Shown: one piece after another, positions 17,818 to 25,391 of the stretch
Numbering within the stretch: the first letter of the stretch is position 1
How the letters are laid out: each line of letters begins with the position of its first letter
Assembly (NCBI GenBank): GCA_903896925.1
Contig: CAITZM010000091.1
Location: 1-64,000 of the forward strand
Reading direction: 5' to 3'
Length of the DNA: 64,000 nucleotides
Origin: an uncultured Lentisphaerota bacterium
Lineage (GTDB): Bacteria > Verrucomicrobiota > Kiritimatiellia > CAIQIC01
Program-made: the position numbers and the translations under genes
The notes under the pieces: model-generated
Seen by the model: only the letters and a program-made list of their open reading frames with translations
Told to the model about the DNA's origin: nothing
Databases searched by the model: none

Positions 17818-18080
17818 AAAGCAACTCCCCATGGTTGACCAAACGCCGACACCATGCCAGAGCGTGCAGCGCGACGCAAAACAAATTCTCGCATCTTTCC
17901 GTCGCCGCTGCACGGATCCTGAACCGACCTGACCGGCACCACCGGGCCCACACCCCGGCCCGGAGGTGGCCCTGCGGCAGGCCCGCGCCGGAAAAAGATG
18001 CCATGGCGCGGGGATTCGGCTTTCCAACGGCGGGAAAATCGTGTAACTGTCGTCCCCAATTTTTGGGGATACAAGACCCG

Positions 18081-20285
18081 ATGGATATCATATACGAGCA
18101 TGCGATGCCGATCGGCCTGATTCTAGGCGCGATCGCCGTCGCGCTGGCGCTGGGCATCTTCTTCTTCTGGCGCTTCCTGCCGGGCGAAATGGCCGCGTTT
18201 TATCTCTGGCCGGTCCGTGCCCTCTTCTTCATCGTCCTCGGCTGGTGCCTGTTGATGCCCAACCAGAAGCGGTCGCTGACGGAGGTGCTCCGCCCGCGTT
18301 TCCTCATCGCGCTCGACACGTCCGGCAGCATGGGCCTGAGCCCGAATGCGACGGTGCCGACGCGCTGGAAACTCGCGCGCGAGGCGCTGGCGCAGCCGTG
18401 GGTCAACGCGGTCGAGAAGCAGTGCGACATCGAGGTCTATCCTTTCTCCTCCGAGCTCGGCCAGCCGTCCACGGTCGCGGCGGCGTTGAGCCTCGCGGCG
18501 CCCACGGGCACGGCGACCCTGGTGCGCGAGGGGCTGCGCGCGCTGGCCGACCGCTACCGCGGCCAGCCGGTGGGCGGGCTGCTGCTGCTCTCCGACGGCC
18601 TCGACACGCGCGAGGCCCGCGACGACTGGGCGGCGGCCAGCTGGCCCTGCCCCATCTACACGGTGCGCATGGAACCGGCGGGCGTGTGGAAGGCGGAGCC
18701 GGACGTGCGGGTGGATTTGATCGATACGCCGCGGCGCGTGGTCGTGGGCTGGGACTCGGAACTGAAGGCGGTGATCGACGGCCAGAGCGCGGGCCAGCCC
18801 GTGCGGGTGCAGCTCTACGAGAACGGCGGACTACTGGAGGAAGTGCCGGCGCAACTGCCCGACGAGGGCGGGCGGCGCGAGATCAAGTTCACGCTCCGGC
18901 ATCCGATGGTCGGCATTTTCAATTACGAGGTGCGCCTGCCGGCTTTGAAGGGCGAGACGCACACGAACGATAACCAGCAGCAGATCACCGTGCAGGTCAA
19001 CGACGCGAAGAACCGGCTCCTGTTCCTCGACGACGTGGCGCGCCAGGAGACCAAGTTCCTCAACCGCGCGCTGGCCGAAAACCAGAACGTGTCGTCGCTC
19101 TCCTTCCAACGCATCGGCAAACGCTGGATCACGTTCGGGCGCGAGCAGACGAGCACGATGGACTGGACGCAGCTGCCGCTCTCCACCTACAAGATCATCA
19201 TCCTGGGCGATCTCGAGGAGAACATGCTGCCGCCCGCGCAATATGAAGCGCTGGTGGCCTATGTGGAGGCGGGCGGCAGTCTGGTGCTGATGGGCGGCGA
19301 GCGTGCGTGGGGCCAGAAGGGCTTCGATGCGAGCCTGCTCAAGAAAATCATGCCGATCAGCCGCACCGGCCACCAGCCGGTGCTCGAGGGCAAGTTCCGC
19401 GTGACCATCACGCCCGACGGACTGGTGCATCCGGCGTTCCAGAAAAAGGACGAGGGCGAGTTCGTGATGCCGCCGGTCCTCTCGGTCTACCCGGGCAGCA
19501 AGCCGAGCGCGGGCGCGCAGGTGCTCGTGACGGCACAAACGCAGGACGGCCCGCTGCCGCTGGTGATCCAGCAGCGCTACGGACAAGGCCGCGTGGTCGT
19601 GGTCCTGAGCGACTCTCTCTGGCGCTGGTCGCTCGACCCGAACCCGCTCCTGAGCAAATCCTACGTGCGGTTCTGGAACCAGCTGATCCAGTCGCTGGTG
19701 CCGGAGCAACAGGAGCTCGACCGCTTCGCCGTGGAATTGTACTGCAACTCGGATCATCCCTATCTGGGCGACGCGTTGCAGTTCAGCGCGCGCCTGATGG
19801 CGCGCGGGAGCGAGACCGTGGGCGACCTGCCGATGACGTGCGAGATCACCACCCCCGCCGGCCGCAAGTTGCCACTCAAGATGAAGGCGCAGGGCATCAC
19901 CAGCAACTCCGGCAAACAGCTGCCGGGCTACAGCGTGGACATGCCGGCGGAAGAACCGGGGCTCTATCAGGCGATCGTCCGCACCGAAGTGTCGGGCACG
20001 AAGGTGGAGTCCGCGCCCTACCCCGTCTACGTGCGACCCTACACGCCGGAAACGATGCCGAAGGCGGCGAACGTCACCGCACTCCAGACGTTGGCGCGCG
20101 CCAGCAGCGGCAAGTTCTGCGAGTTCAACGAGCTCAACCCGACGTTGAGCGGGCTGCATTTCGCCCAGCAGGAAGAGCAGCGGGTCTTCTATCGCACGTT
20201 GTGGAACAGCTGGGCGATTCTGGCTGCGCTGGTGGGCCTGCTTGTGCTAGAGTGGGCCTTACGACGGTGGCGGAATCTGGCCTGA
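18081..20285 (+). CDS. Membrane VWA protein with GATase-like domain (BatA-like)
   Basis: A 734-residue protein starting MDIIYEHAMPIGLILGA. Two N-terminal membrane segments (about 11-31 and 44-60) precede a von Willebrand A domain whose metal site DTSGS is at residues 79-83. This is followed by an Ig-like stretch, a class-I glutamine-amidotransferase-like fold (about 370-480: YVEAGGSLVLMGGERAWGQKGF) and a last transmembrane helix near the C-terminus (WAILAALVGLLVLEWALRR). This layout is common for large VWA/GATase-like membrane proteins beside MoxR ATPases. It opens a co-directional cluster reaching FHA-MoxR at 28577 and is presumably a client or partner of that ATPase. The ribosome-binding site is weak. 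Confidence 0.86.
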   Translation: MDIIYEHAMPIGLILGAIAVALALGIFFFWRFLPGEMAAFYLWPVRALFFIVLGWCLLMPNQKRSLTEVLRPRFLIALDTSGSMGLSPNATVPTRWKLAREALAQPWVNAVEKQCDIEVYPFSSELGQPSTVAAALSLAAPTGTATLVREGLRALADRYRGQPVGGLLLLSDGLDTREARDDWAAASWPCPIYTVRMEPAGVWKAEPDVRVDLIDTPRRVVVGWDSELKAVIDGQSAGQPVRVQLYENGGLLEEVPAQLPDEGGRREIKFTLRHPMVGIFNYEVRLPALKGETHTNDNQQQITVQVNDAKNRLLFLDDVARQETKFLNRALAENQNVSSLSFQRIGKRWITFGREQTSTMDWTQLPLSTYKIIILGDLEENMLPPAQYEALVAYVEAGGSLVLMGGERAWGQKGFDASLLKKIMPISRTGHQPVLEGKFRVTITPDGLVHPAFQKKDEGEFVMPPVLSVYPGSKPSAGAQVLVTAQTQDGPLPLVIQQRYGQGRVVVVLSDSLWRWSLDPNPLLSKSYVRFWNQLIQSLVPEQQELDRFAVELYCNSDHPYLGDALQFSARLMARGSETVGDLPMTCEITTPAGRKLPLKMKAQGITSNSGKQLPGYSVDMPAEEPGLYQAIVRTEVSGTKVESAPYPVYVRPYTPETMPKAANVTALQTLARASSGKFCEFNELNPTLSGLHFAQQEEQRVFYRTLWNSWAILAALVGLLVLEWALRRWRNLA

Positions 20286-20308
20286 TTCCGGCCCCATTTT
20301 GATTGACC

Positions 20309-21769
20309 ATGCAAACAAAAAACAAGTCGTGGAAGCTGACACGCTGGACCGGCGGTCTGTGGGCCGCCTTGGCGCTCCTGCCCCTGTGGGCCCAGCAACC
20401 GGTCGCGCCCGCCGGCACCCCCGCGGGCAGCGGTTTTTTCGTGACCTCCAACGGTTACTTCATCACCTGCTCCCGCGTGATCAAGAATGCGGACACCGTC
20501 TCCGTCAAGATCGGCGGCCGCGTATGTCCCGCCAAAGTGGCGGGCTTTGATGTCGAAGCCGACCTCGCCCTGCTCAAGGTCGAGGGCGGTCCGTTCCCCT
20601 GCCTCCCGATCGAGGATCCGCAGGGCCTGCTCGTCGGCGACGCCGTCTATGCCGCGGGCTTCCCCGCGCTCAGCGCGCCCGGTGCGGCCGCTGCGGTCAC
20701 CGCCGGCACGTTGAAGGCGCTGACCGGTCCCCGCGAAGACCCCAAGTTCCTGCAGGTGGAAGTTCCGGTCCAGGCCGGCAACTACGGCGGACCGGTGCTG
20801 GACAAGAACGGCAGCGTGGTCGGCATCGTCGGACTGGTCAACGCGGCGATGCATTACCCGGTCAAGTCCCTTTACATCGATCCGCTGTTCGACAGCCTGG
20901 CCGAGGCCCGCAACTCGATGGCGGCCAAGGCCGCCGCGCCTGCCGCACCCAAGGAACTGGAGCAGCGCGTAGGCAGCGCCGTCGGGCTGGTCCTGCTGCC
21001 GCGCGCGGCCGCCGCCCGCCCCGGTGCACCGGCCGCCGCCGCCTACGCCCCGGAACATTCCACCGGTTTCAAGGAACCGCCCTTTACCTATACCTATTAC
21101 GAAGGGGGCAACCTGTTGCGGAACGGCAGCTTCTCCAACGGGCTCGACGGGTGGCGCTTCAAATACGATCTCGACGGCGAGAGCTGGTACACGAACAACC
21201 ACAACCATGTCGCCGTGATCACCGACGAGCAGACCCGGCAGACGATGGCCAAGCTGTTCGGCGGACACGCCGAACTGCTGGTGCCGGGCATGGGGGTGAA
21301 GATGGACAGCGCCCCGGCGCCGATCAAGTCCACTGACCGTTTCAAGCTCTCGTGCTGGGCCAAGAGCACCGGTCCGGACTGCCGCATCCTGGTCTACGGC
21401 TACAAGTGGAAACCCGGCATCAAGCCGCACGCCAACCCCATCCTGCCGGAATTGCGCGAGTGCTATCACTCCGTGCAGCTCTACTTCTCCGCGGCCAAGC
21501 TGAACCGGGAAGGCCCGCCGCAGTTTTCCACGAAGGTCGGCGGCGGCGACTTCGGCGGCGTGAAGAAGGAATGGAAGCAGGCCACGGCGATTTTCCCGGA
21601 CACGCACAAGTGGAAGGCGACCACGAGCAGCGACATGAACGGGCAGAAGATCTCCATCGGCCAGGAGAAGTGGAATTCCGTGGAATTCCTCTCAATCCAC
21701 CTGGTGGCCATCGGCGGCAGTCCCGGCGAATTATTGGTGCGCGACATGCGGATCGAAAAGGTACAGTGA
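20309..21769 (+). CDS. Secreted trypsin-fold pseudo-protease with C-terminal carbohydrate-binding-like domain
   Basis: A 486-residue protein with a signal peptide (to about residue 29, LLPLWAQQ). Residues 35-190 align with the HtrA/trypsin-like fold: GSGFFVTSNGYFITCSRVI, DVEADLALLKV and VQAGNYGGPVLDKNGSVVGI. Against the family pattern, the catalytic His is Arg56 and the nucleophile Ser is Tyr159, while Asp85 is kept, so the protein should be proteolytically inactive. Residues of about 270-486 form a beta-sandwich (NLLRNGSFSNGLDGWRF), as in carbohydrate-binding modules. It lies between the VWA and DUF4175-like genes. A binding or sensing role is inferred. ATG 20309 is preferred over the TTG 6 bases upstream; no ribosome-binding site is visible. 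Confidence 0.82.
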   Translation: MQTKNKSWKLTRWTGGLWAALALLPLWAQQPVAPAGTPAGSGFFVTSNGYFITCSRVIKNADTVSVKIGGRVCPAKVAGFDVEADLALLKVEGGPFPCLPIEDPQGLLVGDAVYAAGFPALSAPGAAAAVTAGTLKALTGPREDPKFLQVEVPVQAGNYGGPVLDKNGSVVGIVGLVNAAMHYPVKSLYIDPLFDSLAEARNSMAAKAAAPAAPKELEQRVGSAVGLVLLPRAAAARPGAPAAAAYAPEHSTGFKEPPFTYTYYEGGNLLRNGSFSNGLDGWRFKYDLDGESWYTNNHNHVAVITDEQTRQTMAKLFGGHAELLVPGMGVKMDSAPAPIKSTDRFKLSCWAKSTGPDCRILVYGYKWKPGIKPHANPILPELRECYHSVQLYFSAAKLNREGPPQFSTKVGGGDFGGVKKEWKQATAIFPDTHKWKATTSSDMNGQKISIGQEKWNSVEFLSIHLVAIGGSPGELLVRDMRIEKVQ

Positions 21770-21789
21770 CCGTCCAGAGGAGTTGAGCC

Positions 21790-24700
21790 ATGACAGCACA
21801 GGAAATCTATCGGCGGTTGGATGCGGTCGGTCAGAAGATCGGCCTGCGGCAGGCGGCCATCCGTCTTGCCATCGCGAGCGCCGTGGCGCTCGCCCTGCTG
21901 TGGTTGCTGGCCATGTCCGACATGTTGCTGCACTTCCAGCGCGCCGGCCGCGTCATCGGCGGGCTGCTGCTGTTGGCCGCCGCCGGCGGCGCCGTCTGGA
22001 TCATCAGCGCCGCGCTCCGCAAGCCGCGCCCGCGCGAGTCGGTGGCGGTCAGCGTCGAGCGCATGTTCCCGGAACTCGACAACCATCTGATCAACTATCT
22101 CCAGTTCAGCCGCGCCGGCGAAGCGCAGGACGCGATGGTCTCCGCGTACCTCGCGGCCGAGCTGCCCGCGTGGGGCGCCATCGACGGCAAAAAATGGCAG
22201 GACCACAAGCTGTGGATCCGGAGCTGGAGCATCTTTGCCGGCGTCGCCGCCATCGTCGGCCTGACGGCGCTCTGGTCCGGCCCGGGCTGGTTCAACGCGG
22301 CGGCCCGCATCCTCAACCCGTTCTCGGCGCGCCCGCCGGCGACCTTCGGCCGCATCATCGAGGTCAAGCCCGGCGAGGGCTATGTGATGATCGGCTCGCC
22401 GCTGACCCTCAACCTCAAGGCCGACGGCAAATCCGGCCAGAAGGTGCTGCTCGATCTCTGGCCGCAGGACGACAAGAAGAGTTCCATCCAGCTCGGCAAG
22501 CTGCGCGGCGGCGAGCAGGAGTTCGCCTACACGCTCGCGCGCGTCACCACCGGCCTCAAGTACCGCTTCCGGGCCGGCGACGCCGAATCGGACACCTTTG
22601 CCATCAAGGCCATGACCCCGCTCGCCTTCAAGCAGGTGGACGTGACCATCACGCCGCCCAAGTTCACGGCCCTGCCGGCGCGCAAGTTCGCGGCGCTCGC
22701 CGCGCCGGTGATCGTGCCGCAGGGCTCGGTCATGCGCATCCTGGTCGAGGCCAACCGGCCGATGAAGAGCGCCCTGCTGCTCAACGGCACCAACGAGTGC
22801 CGGCTGACGGAGAAGTCCGGCGAAGCGCTCGGCGGCAGCCTCACCATCCTCGAGGGCGAAAGCCTGCGCCTGGTCGGCGACGACACCTTTGGCGGCCACG
22901 TCGAGACGTTGCTCAACCTGGAAATCCTGCGCGACAAGGCGCCGGACATCCGCATCATCCAGCCGACCGGCAAGACGATGCTGGGCGTCAGCGGCGCGCC
23001 GCGCATCGAGTTCGAGGTGAACGACGACTACGCGCTCGACAACATCACGCTCGAACGCGTCCTGACCGACAGCCGCGATGCGAAGAGCGAGACCGTAACC
23101 GCTTATCCGTGCGCCGGCAGCAACCGCCTGGCCAAGGTCTGGACCGCGGAGAACTTCACGTTCCCCGGCGGCGCCAACACCGTCACGTATCGCCTGGTCG
23201 CCACCGACCAGGTCGCGCCGGGCCTGACGCCGCACCGCGCGCTGTCCTCACCGCTCGTCTTCGAGGCGTACTCCGCCGCCGCCGCCGCCAGCAACAGCGA
23301 CGCGCGCGCCACGAGCGAAGCCGCCAACACGCTGCACAAGCTCGTGGAGATGCAGGCCGCCAACGTCGAGCGCACCACGCGGCTCGAGGTCGAGAAGCAA
23401 TACACCGACGCGAAGCTCTGGGGCCAGATCGTCGACGCCCAGTCCGATGTCCGCCGGCTGGCCGGCGCGCTGATCTCCGACCCGCGCAAGCCGCTCGGCG
23501 GGATGACGCTGATGATGCGCGACCTGCACGGCGGCGCGATGAACAACGCCGTGACGACCCTCCAGCGCTTCCTGCAAAGCCCGCCGGCCGGCCGGCCGGA
23601 ACTCGCCGCGCGCGCCCTCCTGCTCGAACGCCTGATCCTGCGGACGCTGACGATGACCAGCGAGAACATCACCAAGGTCGAGCAGAGCCGCGAAATCAGC
23701 GGCCTGGTGGCGCTGATTGACGCCCTCGTGATCGGCCAGCAGCAGACCCTCGACACGACCGGCATCTTCCTGCGCAAGGCCGAGAAGGTCGCGCGCGAAC
23801 TGGTGGACAAGCAGGACCGCCTCTCGCAGGACACGACGGAGTTCCTCAAAAACTGCCGCAAGGAGTCCACCACCCTCCAGCAGAACGACAAGGCCTTTTC
23901 GGACATCCTGGCGAAGATCGCCGACGCCGGCGAGAAGGACGACAAGGTGGCGGCCAAGATGCTCGGCGCCTCCGAGCAGCTCGAGCAGAACGCCCCCGAC
24001 AAGGCCCAGCCGCTGCAAACGGTCGCGCTCACCGACCTCAAGCAATACCAGAAGATCCTCAACGAGTGGCGCACGCAGGACGCCAAGGAGAAGACGGCGG
24101 AAATGCAGCAGGTCGTGGACAAGGTGCGCGAGGAGCTCAAGAAGCTGGCCGAACTCCAGAAGGAGATCGCCAAGAACATCCGCCAGACACTGCAACAGGC
24201 CGACAAGTCCGACAAGAAAGTGGACGAGCTGACGCAGGACATCAAGGAGGCGCAGAACAACATGAAGGAGGCCGCGCTCCAGATCGCCAAGGACCTCCAG
24301 ATCTTCGCCGACCTCCCGGTGGGCAACGAACTCGTCGCCGACGTCAACCAGATCTACGAGGAGATCCAGCAGGTCGCCGGCTCCGACTCCAACCCGACCA
24401 CCGAGCTCGGCCTGCAAAAAGAAGACTGGGTGCTGGGCGCGCTGGAGGCCGCCGGCAAGCGGGCCGACGATCTCGAGATGTTCCTGGTCAGCCAGCCTGA
24501 CAACAAGAAGCGCGACACAGAAGCCTTTGACAAACAGGAACTGCCCCAGATTCCCATCATCACCATGCCGAGCGAATTCAACGACATCATCGGCGACCTG
24601 CTCGAGCAGGAAAAGAAGGAAGAAGAAAAGGCCGACGACTCGGCCACCAACCAGGGCAGCGCGCAGAACACGCTCAACGGCTGGGAGATCGCCGAGGGCG

Positions 24701-25371
24701 AATTCGCCAACTACGCCGCGCAGGGCAAGTCCGGCAACGAACGGCCCGACCACAAGGAGCAGGACGGCAAATCCCTTGTCGGCCGCCAGGGCATGTCCGA
24801 CGGCGAGACCGCCGCCGGCTCCGGCAAGATCAACGAAGGCGACGACAAGATCGAGAAGCGCATGACCCAGGATTCCGCGCAGAGCGGCCAGGTCCAGGAA
24901 GAAGGTCACGCCGAGGCCAAGGCCACCGGCGGCGGCAAGATGGGCGGCTACAGCGACGAACTGGGCATGGCCGGCAGCGGCCCGCGGCGCGACACCGACG
25001 CCAAGGGCAACGACGCCGGCTGGCAGGCGATGCTCCGCCGCAACGCCGACGCGCTCTTTGCCAAGGCCTCCCTGAGCCATCTGCGCACCGGCTCGCTCGA
25101 CGAGGCCGCCCGCTACATGCGCGACGCCGAGGTCGCCATCCAGAAGGGCCTGCCCATCCGCGAGGTCCGCGAGTTCCAGCACAAGGCCGTCGCCGCGCTC
25201 AAGCGCACGCAGGCCGAACTGCAGGCCGGTGGCGCCACCCAGTTGCCGACGGGTCGCAACTCGCGGCCGCAGGACGACCAGCTGGCCTCTGCCGCCGACG
25301 ATTCGCCGCCGGCCTACCGCGATTTGAATTCCGAGTACTTCAAAGCCCTGAGCGAGGCCCCGCAACCCTGA
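21790..25371 (+). CDS. DUF4175-like membrane protein with long coiled coil (second copy)
   Basis: A 1193-residue protein with AGAGGAG 7 bases before the ATG. Membrane segments lie at about residues 24-44, 55-75 and 141-160. The early segment FPELDNHLINYLQFSRAGEAQ parallels the EPSLREELLASIEL segment of the protein at 113. Ig-like beta modules extend to about 490, followed by a Lys/Glu/Gln-rich coiled coil (about 520-900) and a low-complexity Asp/Gly/Lys region with a helical-hairpin C-terminus (DALFAKASLSHLRTGSLDEA, TPR-like) ending in YFKAL. It is shorter than the first copy and the two share architecture more than sequence. It sits in the VWA-MoxR cluster and is probably a structural partner of it. 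Confidence 0.85.
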   Translation: MTAQEIYRRLDAVGQKIGLRQAAIRLAIASAVALALLWLLAMSDMLLHFQRAGRVIGGLLLLAAAGGAVWIISAALRKPRPRESVAVSVERMFPELDNHLINYLQFSRAGEAQDAMVSAYLAAELPAWGAIDGKKWQDHKLWIRSWSIFAGVAAIVGLTALWSGPGWFNAAARILNPFSARPPATFGRIIEVKPGEGYVMIGSPLTLNLKADGKSGQKVLLDLWPQDDKKSSIQLGKLRGGEQEFAYTLARVTTGLKYRFRAGDAESDTFAIKAMTPLAFKQVDVTITPPKFTALPARKFAALAAPVIVPQGSVMRILVEANRPMKSALLLNGTNECRLTEKSGEALGGSLTILEGESLRLVGDDTFGGHVETLLNLEILRDKAPDIRIIQPTGKTMLGVSGAPRIEFEVNDDYALDNITLERVLTDSRDAKSETVTAYPCAGSNRLAKVWTAENFTFPGGANTVTYRLVATDQVAPGLTPHRALSSPLVFEAYSAAAAASNSDARATSEAANTLHKLVEMQAANVERTTRLEVEKQYTDAKLWGQIVDAQSDVRRLAGALISDPRKPLGGMTLMMRDLHGGAMNNAVTTLQRFLQSPPAGRPELAARALLLERLILRTLTMTSENITKVEQSREISGLVALIDALVIGQQQTLDTTGIFLRKAEKVARELVDKQDRLSQDTTEFLKNCRKESTTLQQNDKAFSDILAKIADAGEKDDKVAAKMLGASEQLEQNAPDKAQPLQTVALTDLKQYQKILNEWRTQDAKEKTAEMQQVVDKVREELKKLAELQKEIAKNIRQTLQQADKSDKKVDELTQDIKEAQNNMKEAALQIAKDLQIFADLPVGNELVADVNQIYEEIQQVAGSDSNPTTELGLQKEDWVLGALEAAGKRADDLEMFLVSQPDNKKRDTEAFDKQELPQIPIITMPSEFNDIIGDLLEQEKKEEEKADDSATNQGSAQNTLNGWEIAEGEFANYAAQGKSGNERPDHKEQDGKSLVGRQGMSDGETAAGSGKINEGDDKIEKRMTQDSAQSGQVQEEGHAEAKATGGGKMGGYSDELGMAGSGPRRDTDAKGNDAGWQAMLRRNADALFAKASLSHLRTGSLDEAARYMRDAEVAIQKGLPIREVREFQHKAVAALKRTQAELQAGGATQLPTGRNSRPQDDQLASAADDSPPAYRDLNSEYFKALSEAPQP

Positions 25372-25391
25372 AGCCCGAATTTCCTGCACCC

